A DNA stretch of 64,000 bases, from assembly GCA_034506175.1 (NCBI GenBank), contig JAPDQB010000005.1, forward strand, positions 1 through 64,000, in the 5' to 3' direction. This DNA is from a candidate division KSB1 bacterium (GTDB taxonomy: Bacteria > Zhuqueibacterota > Zhuqueibacteria > Zhuqueibacterales > Zhuqueibacteraceae). The notes beneath the pieces were generated by a model that worked only from the letters and a program-made list of their open reading frames with translations, was not told where the DNA came from and searched no databases. Shown here piece by piece: positions 1 to 8,678 of the stretch (positions are counted from its first letter, which is position 1; every line of letters begins with the position of its first letter). A program made the position numbers and the translations under genes.

Positions 1-116
1 TGAGCATGTTTTCTTTCCATGCTCTTAATATACAAAAATAGAAATATAAATTCAAGATGGACGTTTGTCCTCGGTGTACACATGTCCTCTGTTTTCAAGA
101 ATTTAAGCTAACATTG

Positions 117-257
117 TCAAGCTAATTCTATCTCAAAATAGATATCACCTGCACCATTTTGTATCTTCAACAAAGGTCCGCCACCATGAATTTGTCCTTT
201 TAAATGTCTAATCTCCTCAACGGTCCATTCGAAAGATAACTTTGTTATCGCTTTCAT
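117..257 (-). pseudogene. Small ORF, possible C-terminal remnant of a DUF4097-like protein
   Basis: A 46-codon reading frame runs from an ATG at 257 to a TGA at 117-119. Its C-terminal half, around GGGPLLKIQNGAGDIYFEIE, resembles the last beta-strands of DUF4097-type (adhesin-like, right-handed beta) proteins, where an NGGGP...TGNGDI motif is common. The frame stays open upstream toward 308, without a convincing start or ribosome binding site, so this is more likely a leftover tail than a complete gene. It is divergent from the activator gene at 308. The family match is from memory of the motif only, and the piece could also be chance coding. Nothing else is recognisable in 1-307. Confidence 0.25.
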
Positions 258-307
258 ATGGAATGGCGTGTTAGAAATACAAAAGAGGAAAACGCGGTGT
301 TTGTAAA

Positions 308-1255
308 ATGGAAGCGGGTGGAAAGAAAATCATTATCGAAAGCGAAGAAATGACGGCGGTGATGTCACAGGCGGAAAAAGTAGTGGACAATGATTTCACC
401 GTTCTTCTCTTCGGCGAAAGCGGCGTGGGAAAAGGAGTCGTCGCGCGGTATATTCATGAACGTAGCACAAGGGCGATGGGACGATTTATTGTCGTAAACT
501 GTGGCGCGATTCCGGAAACATTGATCGAAGCTGAGCTCTTTGGCTATGAACGTGGGGCTTTTACCAATGCCTTTTCAGCTCATAAAGGGTATTTTGAACA
601 GGCAAATAATGGTACGATTTTGCTGGATGAGATTTCCGAGCTTCCTTTAATCATGCAAGTGAAGTTGCTTAACATCCTTGAGAGTAAATACGTGGTTCGA
701 ATAGGAAGTGAAAAGGAAATCCCGATTAACGCGCGTGTCATAGCGGCCACGAACCGCGACCTTCAGCCTTTGGTACGAGAAGGAAAATTTCGGTTAGATT
801 TATATTATCGCCTGGCCGTTTACCCGATCTCAATTCCACCATTGCGCCGGAGAAAAGACGACATCAAAGCGCTTGCGTTTCATTTCCTCCGGAAAAACAA
901 TGGAAATGGAAAAATCTTAAGCGATGAGGCATTGAGAAAATTGCATGCTTACGATTGGCCTGGCAATGTGCGTGAATTAGAGTCGTGCATGGTTCGGACG
1001 ATCCTTGCCAGTGACGGTAAAGAGTTGATTAGTGCCGAGGATATACAATTGGAAGGGATACAATGGGAAGGCCATGAAGCTGAGCGCCGAGCGTTGGAAG
1101 AAGCGTTGACTAAAGCCGGCGGAAGTATAAAGCACACGTCTCGGTTGTTAGGCGTACATAGAAATACGGTGTATAACAAAGTGAAAAAGCTGAGTATTAA
1201 TTTAGTCGGGTTCAGAAATTCAAACCTAATTTCTCGGAATGGAGCAAAATTATGA
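308..1255 (+). CDS. Sigma-54-dependent transcriptional activator, AAA+ and Fis-HTH only
   Basis: A 315-residue bacterial enhancer-binding protein. It should use ATP hydrolysis to remodel RNA polymerase-sigma54 at -24/-12 promoters. The AAA+ core starts almost at residue 1: Walker A GESGVGKG (about 37-44), the sigma-54 contact loop GAFTNA (canonical GAFTGA, so the fifth position is Asn), Walker B GTILLDEI and the arginine-finger region RFRLDLYYRL. A C-terminal Fis-type helix-turn-helix (GGSIKHTSRLLGVHRNTVYNKV) binds DNA. There is no receiver, PAS or GAF domain in front, and a TAG at 272-274 closes the frame upstream. A loose purine-rich site (gagga, 285-289) lies 18 nt before the ATG. The stop overlaps the next start (ATGA at 1252-1255), so it is translationally coupled to the ABC-2 permease, which it may control. 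Confidence 0.85.
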   Translation: MEAGGKKIIIESEEMTAVMSQAEKVVDNDFTVLLFGESGVGKGVVARYIHERSTRAMGRFIVVNCGAIPETLIEAELFGYERGAFTNAFSAHKGYFEQANNGTILLDEISELPLIMQVKLLNILESKYVVRIGSEKEIPINARVIAATNRDLQPLVREGKFRLDLYYRLAVYPISIPPLRRRKDDIKALAFHFLRKNNGNGKILSDEALRKLHAYDWPGNVRELESCMVRTILASDGKELISAEDIQLEGIQWEGHEAERRALEEALTKAGGSIKHTSRLLGVHRNTVYNKVKKLSINLVGFRNSNLISRNGAKL

Positions 1256-2472
1256 TTTGGATGATCGCTCAAAAAGAACTGCTTGAGAATTTTTACTCTT
1301 TAAGATTCAGAGTGGTGGCGTTGTTATGTATTTCGGTAATGACTACAGGCAACTTTGTTCTTCTGCATGATTATCAAAAGAGAATGGAAGATTATTTTCT
1401 TAATCTGCCCAAGGCCGGCGAAGCACGCGTCGTGATCAAACCGTCGGTATTGAGCCTGTATGCCGCTGGATTGCAGAAAAATATGGGACGGGGTTACGAC
1501 ATCCGACCTGGCACACTCATCATGCTGCCAAGCGCAACCATATTGAATCCGAATTTCTTTTCATCACGGTTTGCCGTTCCGGATATGGCCTATCTTGTCA
1601 AAGTTTTCCTCAGTCTACTGGCTGTGCTCATCGCCTTTGATGCTATTTGCAATGAAAAAATGCAAGGTACCTTTCGACTTCTCTTATCTAATGGCGTCCC
1701 ACGCACACAAGTAGTGCTTGGAAAAATTCTGGGGAATCTTATCACGATATGGATGCCATTTACTTTCGCATTTATTTTTGGTTTGGCGCTCATCACGCTT
1801 GCTGGGAAAACGACGATTACCACAGAAGATTTGGCAAGAATTGGTTTTTTTTACCTTGGTTCTGTTTTGTATCTGTCAATTTTTGTTCTTCTCGCGGTTA
1901 CAGTCTCGGCCCGTACTAGCATATCCAGTACCAGTTTAGTTATCTGTCTTTTCCTTTGGACAATTTTGACTTTTGGAATACCCAATCTTAGCAGTACTAT
2001 TGCACGAGCGAGCTCTCACCTTCCGTCCGCTCAGGCGTTAGAAGAAGAAAAGCTGCTTACCTATGCGCTTAAGAACGAGTGGCTCTCAGCAGAAGGAAAA
2101 ATGAATAAAACCGAAACGCACCAACGCATCCAACAAATAGAGAACGATTATCGAAATTTGTTGGATCGTTATGTCGAAACAACCAGGAAAGTATCGCGAT
2201 TGTCACCAACATCATCTTATTTATATTTTGCTTCGAGTATCTGCCAGAGTGGATTTGAAGACGAGAGACGGCTTAAGCAATATGTGCTTCGCTACCGTGA
2301 TGCTCTTCTGGAAAACCCTGAAAAGGTTAGTGAAATACAATTTACGTACAGCCCACTTAAACTTCCAGAGAGCCTACAGAACGTTATAATTGAATTACTG
2401 ATGCTATTGATGTTTACAGGTTTCTTCTTTGCCGCCTCTTATACAAGCTTTATCCGATATGATGTACGATGA
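1252..2472 (+). CDS. ABC-2 type transporter permease
   Basis: A 406-residue integral membrane protein with the architecture of ABC-2 permeases. It has an N-terminal MIWMIAQKELLENFYSLRFR amphipathic start plus first membrane helix, a large extracytoplasmic loop, then a cluster of hydrophobic helices from about residue 115 (MAYLVKVFLSLLAVLIAFDA, followed by the typical cytoplasmic NEKMQGTFRLLLSNGVPR coupling segment). A second loop and a last helix precede the C-terminal FIRYDVR. It is paired with a paralogue at 2538 with the same N- and C-terminal signatures, suggesting a heterodimeric exporter. No ATP-binding subunit is visible nearby, so an ATPase must be encoded elsewhere, or was displaced. 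The substrate is unknown. Confidence 0.75.
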   Translation: MIWMIAQKELLENFYSLRFRVVALLCISVMTTGNFVLLHDYQKRMEDYFLNLPKAGEARVVIKPSVLSLYAAGLQKNMGRGYDIRPGTLIMLPSATILNPNFFSSRFAVPDMAYLVKVFLSLLAVLIAFDAICNEKMQGTFRLLLSNGVPRTQVVLGKILGNLITIWMPFTFAFIFGLALITLAGKTTITTEDLARIGFFYLGSVLYLSIFVLLAVTVSARTSISSTSLVICLFLWTILTFGIPNLSSTIARASSHLPSAQALEEEKLLTYALKNEWLSAEGKMNKTETHQRIQQIENDYRNLLDRYVETTRKVSRLSPTSSYLYFASSICQSGFEDERRLKQYVLRYRDALLENPEKVSEIQFTYSPLKLPESLQNVIIELLMLLMFTGFFFAASYTSFIRYDVR

Positions 2473-2537
2473 AATAAGTATTCAGAGAAAAACTCGATTG
2501 AAAAGTGAAAAACCATAACTCACCGGAGGACAAGAAC

Positions 2538-3887
2538 ATGCTTTGGATAATTGCAAAAAAAGAGTTTTTGGAAAATTTACTCAATCAGAGATTTGCAATC
2601 TCGATAGTTCTAGCTGCTCTGATTGCGTGGATGAGTACATTCGCCTTGACCAAAAACTACAATGATGAAGTTGCTGATTATTATCGGCGTGTAAACTTAC
2701 AAAGCGGTATGCTTGATAGCTACTTTCACATGCAGGCTTGGGGTGGTGCTGTTACGAGACCTCCTAAACCCCCGTCAGTTTTGTCATCGCTTGTGCGCGG
2801 AATTCAAAGCGATTGGATAATGCTTGGCTCTTTGGATGAAAATCCTGTTCCGGCACTTTCCCCATTTATGGATATTTTGTTTGTCATTGGCATTATTATG
2901 AGCGTTGCTGCTCTAACCTTATCCTATGACCGTATCTCTGGTGAGAAAGAAATCGGAACATTGAAACTGCTTGTCATTGGTTCTTATGCGCGGGCGAAAA
3001 TCCTACTGGGGAAATGGTTAGGCGGGATCCTTTCAGTCGTGTTAATTCTTTTAATTGCCTTTGTAGGATCAGTGCTTATTGCATATATACTGTCTCAATC
3101 CGCATGGACAGCGACGGAATGGATTACACTTGGTGCTTTGTTCTTTCTTAGCGCGTTATACTGTACATCCTTCTATTCTATTGGTCTTTATATTTCTGCT
3201 AAAACAAAACAGCCGTCGGATTCTGTCATCCTCGCCTTGCTTTTCTGGATATTGTTTACACTCATCATTCCCACTTTACCCCCCTATATTGCCGATACGA
3301 TTTACCCCACACCCTCCGCGTCAAAACTTCAATACGAATTGTTTTTTAAACTGGAACAAGAGAGACGAGATGCTATAAGAGCGCTGCGGGCGCCATACGT
3401 TGCCCAGAGGATTAGTGAAAACGAAATCGCGGAAATCACGAAGGCCGAGACAGACAAGATTAATGCAGAATATAGCAGAAAACGGCATAAAAAAGAACAA
3501 TCAGCCATGGACAAATCTGCGGTCCGGGAACTTATTACAGCACTGTTTCATTTCTTTTCCCCATTTTCAAGTTACGCACTGGCTGGCGCTGAATTGACAG
3601 CAACGGGTGCCTGGAATCAGGTGGATTTTATAAGAAAAGCAAGCAGCTATGAAGTCAACATTACCGAATATTTAAATCGAAAAGAAGAAGAAGCAAAAAA
3701 AACGAATTCGAACTATACTAAAATGACCAAATTGGACGTTCGCGATCGGCCCCGATTTGACTATGCAGAAGAAGATATTTCCCACCGCCTGGCAGCGGCT
3801 GCAATTCATTCAATTTTCGTTATGATTTATGCTATGCTTTTTTTCGTACTGGCTTGGAAAGCATTTTTGCGATATGATGTGAGATGA
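2538..3887 (+). CDS. ABC-2 type transporter permease (paralogue of the preceding gene)
   Basis: A 449-residue permease counted from the ATG at 2538. That start has a clear Shine-Dalgarno GGAGGA at 2525-2530 with 7-nt spacing, whereas an upstream in-frame GTG at 2505 has none. The N-terminus MLWIIAKKEFLENLLNQRF and the C-terminus AFLRYDVR mirror the previous permease. Membrane helices flank a coupling helix region ISGEKEIGTLKLLVIGSYAR, and a long charged loop of about 120 residues precedes the last helix. It lies 65 nt downstream of its paralogue and probably in one transcript with the sigma-54 activator. The remnant IS256 element begins 18 nt after its stop and may have cut the operon. Confidence 0.75.
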   Translation: MLWIIAKKEFLENLLNQRFAISIVLAALIAWMSTFALTKNYNDEVADYYRRVNLQSGMLDSYFHMQAWGGAVTRPPKPPSVLSSLVRGIQSDWIMLGSLDENPVPALSPFMDILFVIGIIMSVAALTLSYDRISGEKEIGTLKLLVIGSYARAKILLGKWLGGILSVVLILLIAFVGSVLIAYILSQSAWTATEWITLGALFFLSALYCTSFYSIGLYISAKTKQPSDSVILALLFWILFTLIIPTLPPYIADTIYPTPSASKLQYELFFKLEQERRDAIRALRAPYVAQRISENEIAEITKAETDKINAEYSRKRHKKEQSAMDKSAVRELITALFHFFSPFSSYALAGAELTATGAWNQVDFIRKASSYEVNITEYLNRKEEEAKKTNSNYTKMTKLDVRDRPRFDYAEEDISHRLAAAAIHSIFVMIYAMLFFVLAWKAFLRYDVR

Positions 3888-3905
3888 TGGCAATTGATTG
3901 ATTCC

Positions 3906-3946
3906 GGGGGATGTCCCATTTTTAGTTGAAATTTTTTTATGGCTCC
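3906..3946 (+). repeat. Left terminal inverted repeat of the IS256-family element
   Basis: Begins GGGGGATGTCCCA and ends with TATGGCTCC. It matches the reverse complement of 5278-5320 with a few mismatches and one or two indels. Confidence 0.75.
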
Positions 3947-3947
3947 C

Positions 3948-3979
3948 CCTGCCCCAGCGCCGTACGGCGCTGGGGCAGG
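3948..3979. repeat. Perfect 32-bp palindrome
   Basis: A self-complementary sequence with 16-nt arms, left arm CCTGCCCCAGCGCCGT. It lies between the left terminal repeat of the IS and the transposase stop. It could act as a strong hairpin or terminator, or be a small inserted palindromic unit. Confidence 0.85.
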
Positions 3980-4836
3980 CCGGTGCTACGATCTGGATAC
4001 CGAACTACTTTGTAACGCACGTTGTAGCATCGGGATATAGCGATACCCCTTGAGTTTTCTCAACTGTGGTTCTATTGCCAAGAGCGCCGACGCTAGCCAA
4101 CGTTGTCGTTGAGAGCTGTTACGCCATGATGTGATTTTGCGTGTCAAGCGCTCGACATGGGAATTCACAGATTCGATGCTGTTGGTGGTTTTGAGACTAA
4201 TGCCGAGCTCTTTGAAAACACCCAAACGATGCAGCGTGAGGGTCTCCTCAAAACCTTCGTCGAGGCTGATTACGGCTGACTGGTTCAAAAGTTTCAGTTC
4301 GCCTCGAAGGCGAAGCAACGCCTGTTTCGCCTTCTCGTAGGTTGGTTGTTCATAGGCGCGCTGGAGCTTTTGTCTCACTTGGGCCTGCTGCGATTTGGGT
4401 AAATAGGCGACAACGTTCTCGCGCTTTTGCCATTGACAACGTTGGACAATGGCTTGGTCGCCAAACACCTCTGCAATCGCTTTGCGTAGCCCTTTGCTGC
4501 CATCCATGACCACCAGCAACCCCTGTTAGTATCGCAGTCCACGGTCGATCAGGCTCTTGAAGAAATCGGCACACACGGCTGTTCTCTGTACCGCTTTCAA
4601 CAAAGCCTAAAATGCGCTTTTCGCCGCTTATCGCGATCCCTAACGCAATGATCATTTGCGCCTCGCCAAAAGTCTTGCCATCCAAGACCAGCGCAACGAA
4701 CTCGTCATGATCGAGGCGCCGCGACAGCAGCGTATCGAGCTTTTTGGCGTTGCTGCGGACAAAGCGACGAGATACGGTGCTTCGCGTAAGGCCAGACGCC
4801 TCGGCGATCAACCTCGACGCATTTTCATACTGCCGG

Positions 4837-4852
4837 CCCCGCCAAGGCGGGG
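4837..4852. repeat. GC-rich inverted repeat at a transposase frameshift
   Basis: Arms CCCCGCC and GGCGGGG flank a 2-nt centre. The transposase reading frame changes close to this point, so an insertion/deletion event involving the palindrome is a plausible cause. Confidence 0.6.
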
Positions 4853-5183
4853 TAAGATTTTGACAAAGAGCTTGGCGTCGTCAGCGTGAGGCTGTTGGAG
4901 TTGCTGATAAACCTTCAACGGAACTTCAAGATTGTGCTTCACATCTCTCACTCTCGGCACCATAAGCCGGACTTTCTGTCCGGCGAGGTAAATCGCGCCA
5001 CGTTGCCTACCCCAGCGCTTATAATCGCGATTTTGATCATCGTGGGCGTATCGAGGGCCGGCCAGCCGAGCCACTTCTTCTTGCAAGATTTCCTCAACAC
5101 GCTCCAGAGCGATCGGGATGAGAGTTTGAACCAGTTCCAGTTTGGGGTTGAGATTTACCAGCGGCTCCGCGGTCGGCGGTGCG

Positions 5184-5211
5184 CTTCCCTTCCGGCATGC
5201 CGGAAGGGAAG
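5184..5211. repeat. Perfect 28-bp palindrome in the transposase N-terminal region
   Basis: Arms of 14 nt (CTTCCCTTCCGGCA and its complement) with no spacer. It sits in the extreme 5' coding part of the transposase, in a region that is otherwise an open frame, and looks like an inserted palindromic unit. Confidence 0.85.
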
Positions 5212-5277
5212 GTTTGTCAAGATCTTCTCATAGGTGACTCCTGTTGTTTGGTTAGTGATACGGTTTTATCCAAGATA

Positions 5278-5320
5278 GGAGCCACCAGCAAAATTTCAAC
5301 TAAATTTGGGACATACCCCC
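5278..5320 (-). repeat. Right terminal inverted repeat of the IS256-family element
   Basis: Read on the minus strand it begins GGGGGTATGTCCCA and ends TGGTGGCTCC, the partner of 3906-3946. Confidence 0.75.
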
Positions 5321-5407
5321 TTAGGCATATGGCATAACTCTTGCAAAATTCATAGATGAACAATTATCGTTTTGCCATACTAATTTTAAGCCATCACCGA
5401 AATTTTA

Positions 5408-6874
5408 ATGAAAAAACTCACTTTTATTTTGGTTATCATCTCGGCGCAATGGGCGCTCGCCCAGCAAATCTTCTACAACCCCAACGACGAGCGCTTCAAG
5501 TCGCTCTATTTGGAAAAAGTCCAGAGCGAGTACAAGCTGCAAAAAGATGAGTTCACGCGGCAGCAGGAACTGCGCAAGAAGGGACTCATTTCCGAAAAGG
5601 AATTCCGCGAATCCGAAGCGCGCTTCAAGAATGCCCAGCTTACCTATCAGCAAGCCATTCTCTCGCTGGCCTTTGAGCAGCCGCACATCACCATCGACAA
5701 GGCGATCAAGTATCAAGCCAAGGATGGAAAGAAGCGGGTCAAACTGACGCTGCGGAATACAACCGGCGGATTGATTGCAGGGAGAAACATCGAAATCGAA
5801 GATTTCGAGGGCATTCGCACCGATCAGATTTCCAATGTCTATGTCTCGCTGCTGAACGATCAAAATGCCATCATCAGCCAGCCGTACGAAGCCAAGATCG
5901 CCACAATGCCGTACAATCAGCCGATTGCGGTCGATTTTCTCTTGCTCCAGGATTTGGACAACGTCATTGTGAAAAGCGTCTACGGCGACAAATCGGAAGA
6001 GAAAAAGATTTTCCTGCAGAAAGATGAAAGCGCCAATCGCGTGCTGATCACCTCGGAGCAATTCTCGCAAGAAGCCGATCTCGGCACGCGCGCGAATTAT
6101 GATTTGACGCTGGAGCTTTTTTCCAGCATGGATAATGTCTACAAGCTCGAAGCGCTGAATCTTCCCCGCCAGATTTCTTACGATTTTCTCGAAGCGCAAA
6201 CCAATGCCCGGCTCTCACAGGTGAAGTTTTCCCAAGACATCAACACCCGCAAGCTGGCGCTGGCGATCTATCTGCCGGATCGCTACGACAGCACTTCTTT
6301 TCTCATCGATCAGCCCATCAGTTTCTTTGCCGCGGCGATTCCACCGGCACAAATAGAGAGTGTTAATCGCGAGAGAAGGTATAGCGCCAACGAATTGGAT
6401 CAAATGAATGTCAGTTACGTGCGGCTGGAATTGGTTCCGCGCGGTGTCGGGCGCATTCAAGTCCGCGCCACGAACTTTTATCAGGAACTGAAGCCGGGGG
6501 AAAAGGTGCAGATGAATCTCACGGCGTACAACGATGGTACTCGGCGTTTGGACAATATCAAAGTCCGCGCGGATGTCCCGTTGAATTGGGTTGCTTTTGT
6601 GGTGCCGGATTTGATTCCCTCCCTCCTGCCGGGCAAAGAAGAAATTATTTCTGTAACCATTACGCCACCAGCGGATGTGAGCGTTGGGGACTACGAGGCG
6701 ACGATCAAAACCGAAGCATTTGCCAGCAATCGCAAAGTCGAATCCGAGGACAAAAAGATTCGCATCCACATTGCGGCGAGCGCCAACATTTGGGGGACAG
6801 CAGTGCTCATTTTCCTACTCGTCGGAGTATTGGTGGGCGTGGTGGTGTTTGGGGTGAGGTTGAGCCGGAGATAG
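5408..6874 (+). CDS. Secreted membrane-anchored protein with C-terminal NEW3-type domain
   Basis: A 488-residue protein of unknown function. It opens with a cleavable signal peptide (MKKLTFILVIISAQWALAQ) and a charged coiled-coil-like stretch (about 35-80, rich in K, E, Q and R). Two beta-rich regions follow. A domain at about 365-460 has the features of the NEW3 / alpha-galactosidase-associated fold: NLTAYNDGTRRLDNIKV, the LPGKEE turn and a VSVGDYEATIKTEA strand. One C-terminal transmembrane helix (about 463-484) ends in LSRR. Such COG1470-like proteins are often found with ABC-2 permeases, and two permeases lie just before the IS, so the IS may have split a single export locus. The Shine-Dalgarno is weak. 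Confidence 0.6.
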   Translation: MKKLTFILVIISAQWALAQQIFYNPNDERFKSLYLEKVQSEYKLQKDEFTRQQELRKKGLISEKEFRESEARFKNAQLTYQQAILSLAFEQPHITIDKAIKYQAKDGKKRVKLTLRNTTGGLIAGRNIEIEDFEGIRTDQISNVYVSLLNDQNAIISQPYEAKIATMPYNQPIAVDFLLLQDLDNVIVKSVYGDKSEEKKIFLQKDESANRVLITSEQFSQEADLGTRANYDLTLELFSSMDNVYKLEALNLPRQISYDFLEAQTNARLSQVKFSQDINTRKLALAIYLPDRYDSTSFLIDQPISFFAAAIPPAQIESVNRERRYSANELDQMNVSYVRLELVPRGVGRIQVRATNFYQELKPGEKVQMNLTAYNDGTRRLDNIKVRADVPLNWVAFVVPDLIPSLLPGKEEIISVTITPPADVSVGDYEATIKTEAFASNRKVESEDKKIRIHIAASANIWGTAVLIFLLVGVLVGVVVFGVRLSRR

Positions 6875-6923
6875 AAATGGATGCTGAAGTGACGGGGTTA
6901 GTTTATTTGGATTGCTGGATTAT

Positions 6924-6973
6924 TGGAGTGATGGAGTATTGGAATTCCATTACTCCAACAATCCATCACTCCA
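6924..6973. terminator. Hairpin between convergent genes
   Basis: The 12-nt arms TGGAGTGATGGA (6924-6935) and its complement (6962-6973) are perfect, with a 26-nt loop that itself contains overlapping partial repeats. It lies between a plus-strand and a minus-strand stop. No strong T-run follows on either strand, so termination is only likely, not certain. Confidence 0.45.
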
Positions 6974-6982
6974 TCAATTCAA

Positions 6983-8551
6983 TTATTTCATCACCGTCCG
7001 GCTCTGCTCGCGCATAAACTGCTGCACATAATACGGGCCGCAGGCGCCTTTGCCGGTGCTGCCGCTGCCTTTCCAGCCGCAGAAGGAGTTTACCCCGGGC
7101 CAGGCGCCGGTGGTGGCGCCGCTGCGGCGATTCGCATACGTGACGCCCGCCTCGATATTATTGAAAAAGTAATCCAGTTCTTTTTGATTTTTGGTGAAGA
7201 TGCCGGCGGTGAGGCCATATTCGGCCTTGTTGGAAAGCTTTACTGCTTCCTCCAATGAATCGACGGCTGCGATCGTGAGAAACGGCAAAAACAGCTCTTC
7301 ATAAAACAAACGATGGTGGCGCGGCAGGTCATCGACAATCGTCGGTTGCACAAAATATCCGTGCGCAAAATATTCGTCTTTTATTTGCTCGCCGCCGGCG
7401 AGAACCGTGCCGCCGTCGTTTTTCGCTTCCTTGACCGCCGCCGCAAATTTATCATAAGCGCCTTGATTGATAACCGGCCCGAGGAAAATATCGCGCCGGC
7501 TGGGATCGCCGATGGTGATCTTCGCGGTCTTTTGCAAAAGCAGCTCGATAAACTCGTCTTTCACTTTTTGATGAACGTAAACGCGCGAACAAGCGCTGCA
7601 TTTTTGGCCTTGCAGACCGAAGGCCGATTTCATCACGCCTTCGGCAGCAACGTCGAGATCGGCGGTTGGCATGACGATCGCGGGATTTTTGCCGCCAAGC
7701 TCGACAATCGTGGGCTTGATAAAATTTTGGCTGAATTCATGAAAAATGTGCAAGCCCACCGGCTTCGAGCCGGTGAAAACAATGCCGTCCAGCTTCGGAT
7801 GTTTCACCAGCTCCTCGCCGATTTGCCGGTCGCCGGCGATGAAATTGAAGACGCCGGCGGGCAGTCCGGCTTGCTGATAAATTTCGGCCAGGCGATAGCC
7901 GATCCACGGCGTGCTGTGTGAGGGTTTGAACACCACGGTATTGCCGGCGATCAGCGCGCCCGCGCTCATGCCGGTTGAGAGCGCCAGCGGAAAATTAAAC
8001 GGCGCGATCACCGCCCACACGCCGTAGGGACGCAACACGCTGCGCGTGTCTTCGTTCGGCGAAAGCTTGCCGAGCGGCATGTTGAAGCCTTTGGCGTCCA
8101 TGATTTGCTGGCAATAATAATCAATCAAATCCGCCGATTCTTCGGCATCGCCCATCGCTTCGAAGCGATTTTTGCCGGCTTCCAGGCTCATGATGGCCGC
8201 CAGCTCGAATTTGTGTTGGCGAATCAGCGCTGCGGCTTTGCGCATAATTTTCACGCGCTGGCGATAATCCGTCTCGCTCCATTTCCGAAACGCCAAACGC
8301 GCCGCTTCAACGGCGGCGTGCATTTCCTCTGCGGTGGCCTGCCGGAAATTAGCCAACACCATCCGCGTATCCGCCGGATTGGTGCTGGCAAAAATTTCGC
8401 CGCGCCCGCGAATCGGGCGGTTGTTGATCACATGCGGGTACGTCTTCCCAATTTTTTTCTTGACTGCCGTCACGGCCTTGTCATACGCGCGATGAAAAGC
8501 ATCCAAATTCGCACCGAGTGTGCTGTAGGTAATTTTGAATTGTTTGGGCAT
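6983..8551 (-). CDS. 1-pyrroline-5-carboxylate dehydrogenase (L-glutamate gamma-semialdehyde dehydrogenase)
   Basis: An aldehyde dehydrogenase superfamily enzyme expected to oxidise glutamate semialdehyde/P5C to glutamate with NAD+, the last step of proline and ornithine/arginine breakdown. The catalytic Glu is in VELGGKNPAIV and the nucleophilic Cys in GQKCSACSR. The NAD-binding loop is FTGSKPVG, and APFNFPLA and PYGVWAVIAPFNFP are typical of the P5CDH group. I prefer the ATG at 8551 (522 residues), which has GGAGA 5 nt upstream. The ATG at 8563 would have its Shine-Dalgarno directly abutting. It lies downstream of a class III aminotransferase on the same strand, so the pair may convert an omega-amino acid such as ornithine to glutamate. 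Substrate choice within ALDHs cannot be proven by reading alone. Confidence 0.85.
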   Translation of the reverse strand: MPKQFKITYSTLGANLDAFHRAYDKAVTAVKKKIGKTYPHVINNRPIRGRGEIFASTNPADTRMVLANFRQATAEEMHAAVEAARLAFRKWSETDYRQRVKIMRKAAALIRQHKFELAAIMSLEAGKNRFEAMGDAEESADLIDYYCQQIMDAKGFNMPLGKLSPNEDTRSVLRPYGVWAVIAPFNFPLALSTGMSAGALIAGNTVVFKPSHSTPWIGYRLAEIYQQAGLPAGVFNFIAGDRQIGEELVKHPKLDGIVFTGSKPVGLHIFHEFSQNFIKPTIVELGGKNPAIVMPTADLDVAAEGVMKSAFGLQGQKCSACSRVYVHQKVKDEFIELLLQKTAKITIGDPSRRDIFLGPVINQGAYDKFAAAVKEAKNDGGTVLAGGEQIKDEYFAHGYFVQPTIVDDLPRHHRLFYEELFLPFLTIAAVDSLEEAVKLSNKAEYGLTAGIFTKNQKELDYFFNNIEAGVTYANRRSGATTGAWPGVNSFCGWKGSGSTGKGACGPYYVQQFMREQSRTVMK

Positions 8552-8580
8552 GAAAGTCTCCATCTCCTATTTTTAACTCT

Positions 8581-8644
8581 TTCTCTTTCTCCTACTCTCA
8601 CTCTTTTGAAAAAGCGAGTAAAAGTAGGAGTGGGAGTAAGAGAA
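8581..8644. repeat. Long imperfect hairpin between aminotransferase and P5C dehydrogenase genes
   Basis: A pyrimidine-rich arm (8581-8603, TTCTCTTTCTCCTACTC) is followed by a purine-rich partly complementary arm (8616-8644, ending GGAGTGGGAGTAAGAGAA). It could be a transcript-processing or attenuation structure in the intergenic part of this two-gene unit. Confidence 0.4.
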
Positions 8645-8678
8645 TATTCTGTGAATTAGAACAAATCACTCATCAGGC

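Larger units (their letters stand above)
3986..5231 (-). pseudogene. IS256-family transposase, frameshifted
   Basis: The three coding blocks together resemble an IS256/Mutator DDE transposase. The N-terminal part is 4808 to about 5228 (…KRWGRQRGAIYLAG, LMVPRVRD). The middle is about 4560-4835 with the first Asp in LVLDGKTF. The C-terminal part is 3986-4519 with the second Asp in VVMDGSKGL and the Glu in TTNSIESVNSH. The probable original start is the ATG at 5231 with a strong AGGAG at 5238-5242, but the frame is off by one immediately after it. A second frame change lies at the palindrome near 4837-4852. A third frameshift near 4565 is followed by an in-frame TAA just before LLVVMDG. With three lesions the enzyme is inactive. 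Confidence 0.8.
3906..5320 (-). mobile_element. Degraded IS256-family insertion sequence
   Basis: An element of about 1.4 kb bounded by imperfect inverted repeats: 3906-3946 and the complement of 5278-5320 share GGGGG, ATGTCCCA, TTTAGTTGAAATTTT and TGGCTCC. It contains one minus-strand DDE transposase of the IS256/Mutator type, broken by several lesions. I could not find a target-site duplication next to the repeats. The element sits between the ABC permeases and the NEW3-domain gene. Three GC-rich palindromes lie inside it (listed separately). Confidence 0.8.

Noticed and set aside
3888-5340. Target-site duplication of the IS256-family element
   Set aside because: The 8-10 bp outside the two terminal repeats (…GATTGATTCC and TTAGGCATAT…) do not match.
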